Notes: a model not told the origin generated them from the letters alone. A stretch of 64,000 nt of DNA from JBOGUF01 sp050696075 (GCA_050696075.1 JBOGUF010000025.1:1-64000); one strand, 5' to 3'; counted from the first letter of the stretch, positions 8,233 to 17,141 are shown. Program-made: numbers and translations.

Positions 8233-9720
8233 TTAGGCGCTGGGCAAATCGACGTCGACCGTCGTTCCGGACCCAACGCGGCTCTGGACGCTGATCGTTC
8301 CGCGGTGGAGATGGACGATCTCCTTGACGATGGCCAAGCCGAGACCAAAACCGTCGCCTGTCGTTTCGGCGCGGGCAAAGCGTTCGAAAATTCGTGGAAG
8401 GTGTTCCGCGGGAATGCCTTCACCGGTGTCCTGGACGGTGAGTCGGACACCCGGCGAGGTCGTGCCGTCGCCGCTGGCGGCCGGGGCGCCGGTCAAGGCG
8501 ACGCGACCGCCAGCGGGGGTATGGCGTAGGGCATTGGCGACGAGGTTGCTAACAACTTGCACCAGACGTTCTTCGTCGGCAAGGACGCGCAGATCGGCTG
8601 GCGCGTCCGCGGTCACTTCGATCTGCCGGCGCGCGGTTTCAGGCGCAAACCGTTCGACGACGCGCGCGAGCAGCGCTTGCACCGCGACCGGCTGCATTGT
8701 CAGCCGCGCTTGACCCGATTCCAGCCGCGCCAGGTCGAGCAATTGCCGAATCAAGCTCGCCATCCGGTCCGATTCCCGCCCGATCGTGGCCAGGGCGCGG
8801 TCAACATCCGGCTCAGACTCAATTACGCCGTCGCGCAGCGCCACCGCGTACCCCTGGATCGACGTCAGCGGGGTGCGCAACTCGTGGGCGATGGTGGCGA
8901 GGAACTCTCGTTGACCGCGGTCAGTCTCGGCGACGGTGTGCGACATGCTGTTGAAGCTGGCGACGAGGCGGCCGATCTCATCCGATCCCTCTCCGGCTAC
9001 CCGTTGCTCCAGACGACCGGTGGCCATGTCGTCGGCGGCATGGGTCAGTCGATTGATCGGGGCCGCGATGCGCCGGCTGAGGAGGAGACCGGCGATCGAG
9101 GCGACCGCGAGCGAGATGCCGGCGACGAGCAGCAGCGGCGGCAGAAAGCGAGCGACCAGGGGCAAGCGGTCCGGCGGCGCGGCGAGGACCAGGATCAGTC
9201 TGGCCTCAGCGCCGGCGGCGAGCACCACGCGATTGCCGGCCAGGGGGTCGTCCGCGTCGGGCTGATCGGCGACCACGGTATCGACCTCCCATCGCCCTCG
9301 CTCCTGCCCGACCAACGAGCTGATCTCCTCGTCGTATCCGGTCAATGCCTGGCCGAACAATGAGCCCGCACTGGCGGTGTCGAGGACGATCCGGTCGTCG
9401 TCGGGTCGAACCAGCAACAGGCGAACGTCGAGTTGTTCCGCCTGGTCTCGGAGAACCGTCGCCACGATCAACCGCGCTCGTCCAGAATCGGCTCCCAACA
9501 GCCCAAAGGTCCCGGCCTCGATGGCGAGCGGACCGGCCAGCTCCCGCAACCGGGCAATCTCGGCGCGCTCCTCGTATCGCCGCAAAAACCCCGCGCTCAT
9601 CACCAGCACCAATGCCAGGGCCAAGAGGATGACGAAGACATGCGAAGCGATCAGCCGGGCTCGCAGGCTGGATAGAGGGCGACGATGTTTCCGATTTGAG
9701 GCTGTTTGTGCAGGTGGCAC
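8233..9720 (-). CDS. Membrane sensor histidine kinase
   Basis: About 495 aa. It has a first membrane segment (residues 22-46), an extracytoplasmic sensor region of about 150 residues, a second membrane segment ending in LLLSRR, HAMP, HisKA with the phosphorylated His in ATIAHELRTPLTSI, and HATPase with N box NLVANALRHTP, DTGEGIP and GFGLGLAIVKEI. It is the partner of the response regulator 137 bp upstream on the same strand. GTG 9720 is the first plausible start after the 9741-9825 palindrome; the open frame reaches 9852 but would translate that repeat (DPRVCP-type peptide). Signal unknown. Confidence 0.88.
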   Translation of the reverse strand: MPPAQTASNRKHRRPLSSLRARLIASHVFVILLALALVLVMSAGFLRRYEERAEIARLRELAGPLAIEAGTFGLLGADSGRARLIVATVLRDQAEQLDVRLLLVRPDDDRIVLDTASAGSLFGQALTGYDEEISSLVGQERGRWEVDTVVADQPDADDPLAGNRVVLAAGAEARLILVLAAPPDRLPLVARFLPPLLLVAGISLAVASIAGLLLSRRIAAPINRLTHAADDMATGRLEQRVAGEGSDEIGRLVASFNSMSHTVAETDRGQREFLATIAHELRTPLTSIQGYAVALRDGVIESEPDVDRALATIGRESDRMASLIRQLLDLARLESGQARLTMQPVAVQALLARVVERFAPETARRQIEVTADAPADLRVLADEERLVQVVSNLVANALRHTPAGGRVALTGAPAASGDGTTSPGVRLTVQDTGEGIPAEHLPRIFERFARAETTGDGFGLGLAIVKEIVHLHRGTISVQSRVGSGTTVDVDLPSA

Positions 9721-9740
9721 GTGATAGGATCCGTGGATTG

Positions 9741-9825
9741 GTAGGGGCGGTCCCGCGTGTCCGCCCGCGCTCCAACCGCAACGGTCCGGTTGGGAACCAG
9801 GGCAGACACGCGGGTCTGCCCCTAC
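9741..9825. repeat. Large dispersed palindrome with GTAGGGGC arms
   Basis: The outer arms 9741-9766 and 9800-9825 pair over 26 bp with 3 mismatches (GTAGGGGC ends). Inside, TCCAACCG (9771-9778) pairs with CGGTTGGGA (9787-9795). It fills the gap between the response regulator and histidine kinase genes. The layout suggests a mobile or dispersed palindromic element rather than a gene part. Confidence 0.7.
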
Positions 9826-9857
9826 ATGAATATCGTCTTCCCCATGTAACAACCATG

Positions 9858-10556
9858 TTAACGCGGCGCGGATAATCGATAGCCGACCGACCGTACGGTC
9901 TCAATTGTGATCTGTGCGCCGGCGGCCTCCAGCCGGTCTCGCAGGCGAGACACGTGGACGTCGACGGTGCGAGTTTCGCCAGGGTACTCGCCGCCCCAGA
10001 CGCGTTCGAGGAGCTGGTCGCGCGTGAGCACGACGTCGGGGTGTTCGGCCAGCGCCACCAGGAGATCGAACTCCTTGACCCGCAATCGGACCTCCTGCTC
10101 GTTAGCCAGGAGGCGATGGGCGTCGAGGTCGATGCAGGCGTTGGCGAGGCTGATCCGGTGGTGATCGTCAGATGCGGCCGGCGCGGGGCGAGCGGCGCGA
10201 CGCAGCAACGCGCGGACGCGGGCCATCAGTTCGCCGGGGTGGAACGGCTTGGTGACGTAGTCGTCGGCGCCGAGATCGAGACCCTCGATCTTGTCGCGCT
10301 CGTCGTCGAGCGCGGTGAGCATCAGAATCGGCACGTCCGCGACCCCACGCATGCGGCGGCACACGCCGCGGCCGTCGAGACCGGGCAGCATCAGGTCCAG
10401 CACGACAAGATCGATTTCCGGATGGCGCTCCTCGAAGCGCCGCCACGCGACCGCGCCATCCCCGACGATCTCAACCTCATGCCCGTCACGCCGCAGGTAA
10501 AGCGCCACCAGATCGGCAATTGCCCGGTCGTCTTCCACGACAAGTACGTTCGCCAT
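9858..10556 (-). CDS. OmpR/PhoB-family response regulator
   Basis: 232 aa. The receiver domain has the acidic pocket VVEDD, the phosphorylated Asp in DLVVLDLMLPG and the Lys of DYVTKPFHPGE. A winged-helix DNA-binding domain follows (LRVKEFDLLVALAEHPDVVL, VDVHVSRLRDRLE, VRSVGYRL). ATG 10556 gives a clean N-terminus; the frame extends upstream but is not conserved. Paired with the histidine kinase downstream. Targets unknown; the adjacent ECF-F1 beta and M50 genes are candidates by position only. Confidence 0.92.
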   Translation of the reverse strand: MANVLVVEDDRAIADLVALYLRRDGHEVEIVGDGAVAWRRFEERHPEIDLVVLDLMLPGLDGRGVCRRMRGVADVPILMLTALDDERDKIEGLDLGADDYVTKPFHPGELMARVRALLRRAARPAPAASDDHHRISLANACIDLDAHRLLANEQEVRLRVKEFDLLVALAEHPDVVLTRDQLLERVWGGEYPGETRTVDVHVSRLRDRLEAAGAQITIETVRSVGYRLSAPR

Positions 10557-10578
10557 GTGTGGTCTCCGCTTGCCGGAT

Positions 10579-10605
10579 GGTAGCGCCGATGGAGCGGGTG
10601 CTACC
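10579..10605. terminator. Small hairpin at the end of the M50-like gene
   Basis: GGTAGC (10579-10584) pairs with GCTACC (10600-10605) and includes the stop codon of the M50-like gene. There is no T run, so it may be a processing or stabilising hairpin between cistrons rather than a true terminator. Confidence 0.35.
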
Positions 10606-11731
10606 GCCGGCGGCGCTCGAAGAGGCGACGAATGAGCTGGTCGCGGCTGATGGGGATGGTACCGCCGGGCACGTCCTCGACGAGGGCCAGCGTTTGCCGG
10701 GTGTCGTCCATCCGCGCGACGGCGTCGAAGACGGAGAGCGCGCCGTCGACGCGAGGGAGGCCCGCAAGCGGCGTCATGATCCCGGTGACGGTTCGCTCCG
10801 GCCATTCAGCGCGGTGCGCCCGGCGCAGGTTGGCCGACTGCAGGACGCCGATGGGGGCACCGTCCGCTTCGGTGACGAGGAGCGGCGTGGTCATGCCCTC
10901 GTGCAGCAGGTGCTCGACGGCCTCGTCGATGGTCGTGGTCGCCATCACGGTTGCGGGCCTGACCGGCAGGGCCTCGCGCACGGTGAGCGAGCGACTCACC
11001 CGTTGCCAGGAGGAGTTGTGGACCGCGAGGCGTGAGGCGGTACCCAGCTGAAGCCCGATCACGGCCGCGCCGGCTCCCCAGAAGGGAAACGCGCCGGTCG
11101 CGCCGAGCAGGATCAGGCCGCCCGCGATGAGGGCGGCGGCCAGCAGTTGGGCATAGAGGGCAGCCGCTTTCATGCCGGCCGACGGACTGTCGGCCAGATA
11201 CCACACCAGCGCGCGAAAGATGCGGCCTCCATCGAGCGGGAGGGCGGGCGTGCATTGGACAATGGCGAGCGCACAAATGGCAATAGCCAGCATCTTCGCC
11301 GGTAGGTGGAGATGAACGGAGGTTCCGCGCGTGGCGAGCGCCAGCCCCGCGCACGCGCCGGCCACCACGGCGAGCGCGACGAAGCCGGCGATGCCGGCGA
11401 CCATCTCCGACTTGGGTGAAGCGGTATCGTCGATAGTCTCAGGGGAGCCGCCGAAGAGGTAGAGATCGATGCGGCGTTCGGTGACGCCAAGCCGACCGGC
11501 GGCCAGATGCCGGATCGCTTCGTGCGCGATCAGCGTGAGAAACAGGAACCCGGTGCAGACGGCCGTTGCCAGTCCCCACGACAACCGGCTACCGCGGTCG
11601 CCCAATCCGCCGTCGATCCGGGCCAAAACCCCGCCAGTGACGAGCGCCAGAATGACCAGGCAACTGACCCGGATCGCCAGCGACATCCCGAGGAATCGAA
11701 ACCGGAGCAGCGGATCGATCGGGAGAAGCAC
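10601..11731 (-). CDS. M50 (site-2 protease-like) membrane protein with CBS pair, altered zinc motif
   Basis: 376 aa with about five membrane segments followed by two CBS domains (from about residue 245 on). The fold matches bacterial M50 proteases with C-terminal CBS pairs: second metal-ligand motif PALPLDGGRIFRAL with Asp167. The first motif, normally HExxH, reads His70-Glu-Ala-Ile-Arg74-His75: the second zinc His is Arg, with a His one residue later. So it is probably inactive or binds metal differently. Active relatives cleave membrane-bound anti-sigma factors. GTG 11731 has GGAGGG 6 bp upstream. Confidence 0.8.
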   Translation of the reverse strand: MLLPIDPLLRFRFLGMSLAIRVSCLVILALVTGGVLARIDGGLGDRGSRLSWGLATAVCTGFLFLTLIAHEAIRHLAAGRLGVTERRIDLYLFGGSPETIDDTASPKSEMVAGIAGFVALAVVAGACAGLALATRGTSVHLHLPAKMLAIAICALAIVQCTPALPLDGGRIFRALVWYLADSPSAGMKAAALYAQLLAAALIAGGLILLGATGAFPFWGAGAAVIGLQLGTASRLAVHNSSWQRVSRSLTVREALPVRPATVMATTTIDEAVEHLLHEGMTTPLLVTEADGAPIGVLQSANLRRAHRAEWPERTVTGIMTPLAGLPRVDGALSVFDAVARMDDTRQTLALVEDVPGGTIPISRDQLIRRLFERRRR

Positions 11732-11747
11732 GACGGCCCTCCGGGGC

Positions 11748-11874
11748 GAGTACCAAGTACCGAGTACCGAGAGCCCAGTGCCCAGTGCATTGCGAGCGGA
11801 GCCGACAATATCACGCGTGGTCTGACGTGAACGGCTGGGTACTCGGTACTCGGTACTCGGTACTCAGTACTCAG
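11748..11874. repeat. Two facing heptad repeat arrays (GTACCGA / GTACTCG)
   Basis: The left array (11748-11788) repeats GTACCGA then GTGCCCA. The right array (11837-11874) repeats GGTACTC and AGTACTC. They are largely reverse complements of each other with about 48 bp between, so the transcript could fold into a long hairpin. The stop codon of the c-di-AMP receptor gene is the last TGA of the right array. The arrays occupy nearly all of the gap to the M50-like gene. Confidence 0.75.
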
Positions 11875-12161
11875 AGACGTTGATACTCCTCGAGGTCGAG
11901 AACGAAGACCGTCGCGGCGGCTGGCGGCGTGGTGGCGCCTTCTTCGGCGGGCACAGTGCCGGAGCGCGCGTGCTGGCGGATCAGATCGAGCACGCGATCA
12001 ACCTGATCCTCGTCGGCGCCGATCATCAGCGTCGTGTTGCCCCGGCGGAGGAACCCGCCGGTACTGGCCAGGCGCGTCGCGCGGAAGTCGTCTTCCAGCA
12101 ACGCGTCGACGACAGCGTCGGCGTCCTCGTTTTGGACCACACCGATGATGAGCTTCTTCAT
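11871..12161 (-). CDS. Cyclic-di-AMP receptor, PII-like (DarA/PstA family)
   Basis: 96 aa. MKKLIIGVVQNEDADAVVDA, TRLASTGGFLRRGNTTLMIG and the C-terminal TVFVLDLEEYQRL are the signature of the PII-like c-di-AMP receptor family (formerly DUF970). Members are trimers that bind c-di-AMP; their downstream partner is not settled. ATG 12161 gives the family length. It lies between ruvX and the M50-like gene on the same strand, and its 3' end merges into the heptad repeat. Confidence 0.88.
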   Translation of the reverse strand: MKKLIIGVVQNEDADAVVDALLEDDFRATRLASTGGFLRRGNTTLMIGADEDQVDRVLDLIRQHARSGTVPAEEGATTPPAAATVFVLDLEEYQRL

Positions 12162-12277
12162 GCTGGCATACCTACCATAAGCCCGTTCTCCTATCTTCCC
12201 AAGGCGGCCGCAGTATACCAGGGCGGCGCGGACGGCAAGGGCAGCAAGGTGTCCACCCCCATCATTCCGAGCCCCTA

Positions 12278-12315
12278 CCCCGTCATTCCGAGGTGACGAG
12301 GAATGACGAAGGGGG
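12278..12315. repeat. REP-like palindrome, CCCCGTCATTCC family
   Basis: CGTCATTCC (12281-12289) and GGAATGACG (12300-12308) form a perfect 9-bp stem, extended by CCCC pairing with GGGG across a two-base bulge. It is similar in arm sequence to 8180-8220. It lies between ruvX and the c-di-AMP receptor gene. Confidence 0.6.
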
Positions 12316-12338
12316 TTGATTGGCACGACGAGAGAACG

Positions 12339-12800
12339 TCATCCTTGTCGTCTTTGCCGCGCGTGCCGTCCCTGCCGCCCTCGTTCCGCGTCGAGGTAGC
12401 TCTGCAAGATCATAGCGGCGGCGACGGCGTCCACGCGCTCCTTGCGGCGATTGCGCCGGGTCCCGGACTCGATCAATGCGCGCTCGGCCATCGCGGTCGT
12501 GAGGCGTTCGTCCCAATAGTCGAGCGGCAAGCCGAGGTCCGCGGCCAGCGCGTCGGCGTAGGCGCGGACCTCGGCGGCTTGGGGGCCTTCGCGGCCCGAC
12601 ATGCTGGTCGGCAGGCCGACCAGCATGTGGGTAATGCCCCATCGTTCGACGAGACCGCGAAACTCGGCCCGGTCGCGGGCATTGCGTTCGACGTACCCGA
12701 CCGGGGAGGCAAGGATGCCGAGTTCGTCGCTGACGGCGACGCCGGTTCGCCGCCCGCCGACGTCGAGGGCCATCACCCGGTCGCGACCGCGCTCAGGCAT
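12339..12800 (-). CDS. ruvX: RuvX/YqgF Holliday-junction resolvase-like protein
   Basis: 153 aa, RNase H-like fold. The acidic residues are in place: Asp13 in MALDVGGRRTG, the Glu of DERLTTAMAERAL, and the Asp in ERVDAVAAAMILQSYLD; LLVGLP-like segment MLVGLPTSMSGREG is also present. Members are implicated in processing the 5' end of 16S pre-rRNA and in junction resolution. The start overlaps the preceding gene by 8 bp, indicating coupling. The basic C-terminal tail is longer than usual. Confidence 0.9.
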   Translation of the reverse strand: MPERGRDRVMALDVGGRRTGVAVSDELGILASPVGYVERNARDRAEFRGLVERWGITHMLVGLPTSMSGREGPQAAEVRAYADALAADLGLPLDYWDERLTTAMAERALIESGTRRNRRKERVDAVAAAMILQSYLDAERGRQGRHARQRRQG

Positions 12801-14358
12801 CGGTTTCGATCCGAATTTGGCCGCCGACGCGCGGCATGCGCTCGTCGAGGAACCCCGGCGCGTAGCTGACGTCGAACGACTCGACGCCGGGGAGCGCCTG
12901 GATGATCGCGGCGACCTCGTCCTCCTCCTTGCCCTTCAAGTCGTTGGCGAGGCGGTCGCGCGCCTCAGGCGGGAATCTGGCGGCGGCGCTGGCCGTCGCG
13001 GTGATGCTGAAGCGGGAGCCGCCGGCGGTCTCGTCCAGCAAAACGGATCCTTCGAGCACGAGGGTGGACGGAGCCAGTTCGTAGCCATCCGGGGCAGCGT
13101 CGGCGAGTCGCCCGCGCAGGGCGTCCTCGGCTTGGCTGACGGCCTCGGCGGCATTGTATTTAATGGCCGTCACCCGTGCCGTGACCGTCATGCCGACCGT
13201 TTCGGCCTCGTCGTCGACCTGACGGTCGAATTGCGGGTTGAGCTCGCCCCAGGCGAGTGAGGCGGCGATGACCTGCTCACCACTCGCGAGCTGCCCTTCG
13301 AATGCGCTGATTGCCCGGTCGCGGAGGGCCTGGTCGATCTGCTGGTGCAGGGTCTCGAGATCGGCTTCGCCGACGACTCGGACGGCGCGGTCGGTGCCGC
13401 CCGCGAGCGGTCCCATGCGGTTGCTGTAAAAGACGCCGGCATCGAGTTTGCCGCTCAATGCACCAACGTCGAGATTCCCGGCCGCGCCGCCACCCGTCGC
13501 CACCACCCGCGTATCGATAAAGGACGGCTGGCCGCCGGCGGCAGCGGGTACCGTGACCTCCTCGGCGAAGGCAAAGGTCACGCCGGAGGCGCTCGTGACC
13601 TCGGTGCCCCGCGGCACGGTGATCTCGGCGTCGGTCGGGTTTGAGAGGCGGATCGGACCGGCGGCGGGTTTGTCCGGCAGCGACTTCTCCCCCGTCGTCG
13701 GGGCCGAAAGGCTAATGGTCACGTCGGCGACGATCGGTTGGGCGGGCACTGCCAAGTCCGTGTCGGGGAGCGCCGCGGCGCCCGCGGGCGCCACCCCCAA
13801 AATGATCTCTTCGCGCAACGGCTCGCGCTTCAACTCAATCGCGATCGTGGCGCGTGGCAGGAAGTAGTAGCTCGCTACGAAGCCGAGGAGGACGATCACG
13901 GCCAGCGCCGCGACGGCGCCGACCAGCAGCGTCCGCGGCGACGGGGCGCGCTCGATCTCGTCTGTAAGTTCACTATGCTCCGTCTGCTGCGCGACGGCCG
14001 TCGCCGGTGTGGAATCGTCCGCGGCGGACGCGGGCGCGACGCGGGTGCTGGTCCATTGTTTCGGGGGGCGTGGTTCCTCAACAACGGTCGGTGTCGTCGT
14101 TTGGCCATTGGCCGTGCTCGCCAGGCCGAACATGGACGCGAGTTGCTGCCGCAACGGGTCGTTCGAGGCGATGGTAAGCGTCAGCGTCTCGCGATCGACG
14201 GTGGTACGCAGCGCGCGGAACTCGTTGGCGGTAAGGAAGAGCGGGCTGCCCGCGGGAATCTCCAACGTAAGCGGCGCATCGCCGGCGCCGCGCAGCCGGT
14301 CGAGGACCTCGGGCAGCGAGTCGTGGACGGCGATGGTGACGGTAATCGATTCGGTCAT
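12793..14358 (-). CDS. Membrane-anchored Baseplate_J/gp47-like protein
   Basis: 521 aa: a cytoplasmic N-terminal part of about 140 residues, one membrane segment (TLLVGAVAALAVIVLLGFVA), then a large extracytoplasmic region. The latter carries the Baseplate_J-type signature, a beta segment with ITVPRGTEVTSASGVTFAF followed by repeated beta-rich sequence. The family name comes from phage tail proteins, but no phage genes are nearby. Its place between alaS and ruvX suggests a conserved cellular role. ATG 14358 is chosen over a TTG at 14394 that would overlap alaS. Function unknown. Confidence 0.7.
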   Translation of the reverse strand: MTESITVTIAVHDSLPEVLDRLRGAGDAPLTLEIPAGSPLFLTANEFRALRTTVDRETLTLTIASNDPLRQQLASMFGLASTANGQTTTPTVVEEPRPPKQWTSTRVAPASAADDSTPATAVAQQTEHSELTDEIERAPSPRTLLVGAVAALAVIVLLGFVASYYFLPRATIAIELKREPLREEIILGVAPAGAAALPDTDLAVPAQPIVADVTISLSAPTTGEKSLPDKPAAGPIRLSNPTDAEITVPRGTEVTSASGVTFAFAEEVTVPAAAGGQPSFIDTRVVATGGGAAGNLDVGALSGKLDAGVFYSNRMGPLAGGTDRAVRVVGEADLETLHQQIDQALRDRAISAFEGQLASGEQVIAASLAWGELNPQFDRQVDDEAETVGMTVTARVTAIKYNAAEAVSQAEDALRGRLADAAPDGYELAPSTLVLEGSVLLDETAGGSRFSITATASAAARFPPEARDRLANDLKGKEEDEVAAIIQALPGVESFDVSYAPGFLDERMPRVGGQIRIETDA

Positions 14359-14383
14359 GGGCGCAATGGTACCCGCCGACACG

Positions 14384-17068
14384 CTAGCGCCCAACGACGG
14401 CCTTCTTGACGATCTCCGGCACCGCGGCCAGGGCAGCGTCGAGTTTGCTGGCGTCTTTGCCGCCGGCCTCGGCGAGCTCTGGCCGGCCGCCGCCGCGGCC
14501 GTCGATGATCGTCGCCGCTTCCCGGACGAGGTCGCCGGCGCGGACGCCGCGCTGCACCACGTCGGGCGTGACTATCGAGAGGAGACTGGGCTGGCCATCG
14601 ATTACCGTGCCGAGGACGATTACCCCGGAAGTAAGGCGGTCGCGCAGGCGGTCGCCCATCTGCCGCAATCCGTCTTTCGATTCGACCTCGACGCGGGCGG
14701 CGAGTACGCGCGTCCCATCGACTGCCACCGCGCGGTCAAGTAAGTCCGCCGCCCGTGACCCGGCCAACTGGCCGCGCAGGCGTTCGACTTCCCGTTCGAA
14801 GGTGCGCGATCGGTCGTGCGCCGCGCCGATCTGGGCCGGGACGTCCGACCAGGCGACGCGCAAGTCCCGCGCGACCCCTTCCAGGACGCGCTGCTGGGCC
14901 AGCATGCGGCCGATCGCGCCTTCGCCGGTCAAGGCCTCGATCCGGCGGATGCCGGACGAAATGCTCCCCTCGGAGACGATCAGGAATGGACCGATCTCTC
15001 CGGTGTGGCCGACATGAGTGCCCCCGCACAGCTCCTGCGAAAAGCCGGGAATGGCGACGACGCGGACGACGTCGCCGTATTTCTCGCCGAAGAGCGCCAT
15101 CGCGCCGTCCGCGACCGCGTCGCTGTACGACTTCTGGATTGCTGTCACCTCGCGGTCGGCGATGATCTGGTGGTTGACGATCTCGGCCACCCGTTGCACC
15201 TGCTCCTGCCCCATTGGGTCGAGGCTGGTGAAGTCGAAGCGCAAGCGGTCGGGCGCGACGAGGGAGCCGGCCTGGTGCGTCTCGTCGCCGAGGACGATGC
15301 GCAGGGCGCGATGCAGCAGGTGCGTCGCCGTGTGGTTGCGGCGAATCGCCTGACGACGAGCGGCGTCGATTTCGGCGTGCGCTTGCTCGCCGGTGCGGAC
15401 GAATCCCTCGGCCACGATGCCGCGATGGACGATCAGTTCCGGGGTCGGCTTGAAGGTATCCTCGATTTCGATGAGGCCGGTTTCGGTGCGGATGTGGCCG
15501 GTGTCGCCGATCTGGCCGCCGGACTCGCCGTAGAAGGGCGTCCGGTCGAGGATCACCTCGACCGCCTGGCCCGCCTCGGCTTCGTCGATCGCGCCGTCCG
15601 GGCCGACGAAGGCGAGGATCGTTGCGTCGGCCGCCGTCTGGTCAAAGCCGAGGAACTCGGTCTGCTGGCCGGCCAGCGAAACGTAGAGTTCGGCGCGGCC
15701 GCGGACGGCGTCCTTGAACGCGGCGCCGCCACGACTGGTGGCGCGCTGCGCCTCCATTGCCTCGTTGAAGCCGGCTTGATCGACCGAAATGCCGTGCTCG
15801 CGTGCCAATTCGACCGTTAAGTCAAAGGGGAAGCCGTAGGTGTCGTGCAGGCGGAATGCCTCCGCGCCCGGCAGCACCAGCGGCGCGACCCGCTCGCCGT
15901 CGGTTGGCGCCTCGCGCCTGAGGTCGTCGACGAGCGTTTGGAAGCGGCTGATGCCGGTGTTGAGCGTGCGACCAAAACTCTCTTCCTCGTGCGTCAACAC
16001 ACGCTCGATTTGGCCGCGCCGCTGTCGCAATTCGGGGTAATCGTCCCCGAATTGATCGATCACCACGCCTGCCAATTGCGCGAGGAACGGCTTGTCGAGG
16101 CCGAGCCCGCGGCCATGGCGGACGGCGCGGCGCAAGATACGGCGCAAGATGTACGAGCGCGCCTCATTCCCTGGCAAGACGCCGTCGGCGATAAGGAACG
16201 TGCCGCCCCGAATGTGGTCGGCGATGACGCGCAGCGCCCGATCGTGCTCCTCGTCGACGCCATAGGTGGTTTTCGCCAGCGTGGCCGCGCGTTGGATGAT
16301 CTCCTGGAAGATGTCGGTGTCGAAGATCGAGTTGGCGCGCTGCATCAGCAGCGTCAGGCGCTCCAGCCCCAGGCCGGTGTCGACGCATGGGCGAGGCAGA
16401 GGGGTGCGGGAACCATCGGCCGCCTGGTAGAACTCCATGAAGACGTTGTTCCAGGTTTCGAGGAAACGCTCGCAGTCGCAACCGGGCGCACACTCCGGCC
16501 GACCGCAGCCGTGCTCCTCGCCGCGGTCGAAGTAGACCTCGGAGTCGGGACCGTTCGGCCCGGTCGGTCCGACCGGGCCCCACCAGTTGTCCTCTAACTT
16601 GACGATCCGCTCCGCCGGCACCCCGATCTCGTCGCGCCAGATGCGGTAGGACTCCTCGTCCGTGGGATGGACGGTCGGGTAGAGGCGCTCGCCGGGGAGG
16701 CCCATCACCTCGGTGAAGAACTCCCAGGTCCAAGCGAGCGCTTGCTGCTTGAAGTAGTCGCCGACCGAGAAGTTGCCGAGCATGAAGAAGAAGGTGTTGT
16801 GGCTTTCGTCGCCAACCTCGTCGATGTCGTCGGTACGGAAGCATTTCTGAACTGAGCAGAGGCGGACGGCGGGTGGAGTCTCCAGTCCCAGAAAAAAGGG
16901 CGTCATCTGCTGCATGCCGGCTGTGGTGAGCAGCACCGTCGGATCATTGTGCGGCACCAGGGATGAGCTGGCCATCTCCCGGTGACCGCGCGCGACGAAG
17001 AAGTCGACGAAGGCGCGGCGCACCTCGTTGCCGGTCAGATAGCGAAAGCCGAAGGATTGTTCGTTCAT
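14384..17068 (-). CDS. alaS: Alanyl-tRNA synthetase
   Basis: 894 aa, full length. It charges tRNA-Ala and edits mischarged Ser/Gly. Class II core: FVARGHREMASSSLVPHNDP and the GLGLERLTLLMQR motif 3. The editing-domain zinc ligands appear as HTATHLLH and CGGTHVGHTGE, followed by the DHHA1-type C-terminal domain. ATG 17068 is the family-consistent start; upstream codons are not conserved. It leads the long minus-strand run towards the ECF-F1 beta gene. No T-box leader was seen. Confidence 0.97.
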   Translation of the reverse strand: MNEQSFGFRYLTGNEVRRAFVDFFVARGHREMASSSLVPHNDPTVLLTTAGMQQMTPFFLGLETPPAVRLCSVQKCFRTDDIDEVGDESHNTFFFMLGNFSVGDYFKQQALAWTWEFFTEVMGLPGERLYPTVHPTDEESYRIWRDEIGVPAERIVKLEDNWWGPVGPTGPNGPDSEVYFDRGEEHGCGRPECAPGCDCERFLETWNNVFMEFYQAADGSRTPLPRPCVDTGLGLERLTLLMQRANSIFDTDIFQEIIQRAATLAKTTYGVDEEHDRALRVIADHIRGGTFLIADGVLPGNEARSYILRRILRRAVRHGRGLGLDKPFLAQLAGVVIDQFGDDYPELRQRRGQIERVLTHEEESFGRTLNTGISRFQTLVDDLRREAPTDGERVAPLVLPGAEAFRLHDTYGFPFDLTVELAREHGISVDQAGFNEAMEAQRATSRGGAAFKDAVRGRAELYVSLAGQQTEFLGFDQTAADATILAFVGPDGAIDEAEAGQAVEVILDRTPFYGESGGQIGDTGHIRTETGLIEIEDTFKPTPELIVHRGIVAEGFVRTGEQAHAEIDAARRQAIRRNHTATHLLHRALRIVLGDETHQAGSLVAPDRLRFDFTSLDPMGQEQVQRVAEIVNHQIIADREVTAIQKSYSDAVADGAMALFGEKYGDVVRVVAIPGFSQELCGGTHVGHTGEIGPFLIVSEGSISSGIRRIEALTGEGAIGRMLAQQRVLEGVARDLRVAWSDVPAQIGAAHDRSRTFEREVERLRGQLAGSRAADLLDRAVAVDGTRVLAARVEVESKDGLRQMGDRLRDRLTSGVIVLGTVIDGQPSLLSIVTPDVVQRGVRAGDLVREAATIIDGRGGGRPELAEAGGKDASKLDAALAAVPEIVKKAVVGR

Positions 17069-17141
17069 AGCGGCAACGACCTCGATGGTGGAACGTGAAG
17101 ACGACAGCAACCGCGCCGCATCGTCGGAAGCGCGAATGGTG

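Noticed and set aside
9721..9852. N-terminal extension of the histidine kinase
   Set aside because: It would translate a dispersed palindrome; the membrane segment starts after GTG 9720.
12793..14358. Prophage or tailocin module suggested by the Baseplate_J-like domain
   Set aside because: No other tail, lysis or integrase genes are nearby, and the gene is embedded between alaS and ruvX.
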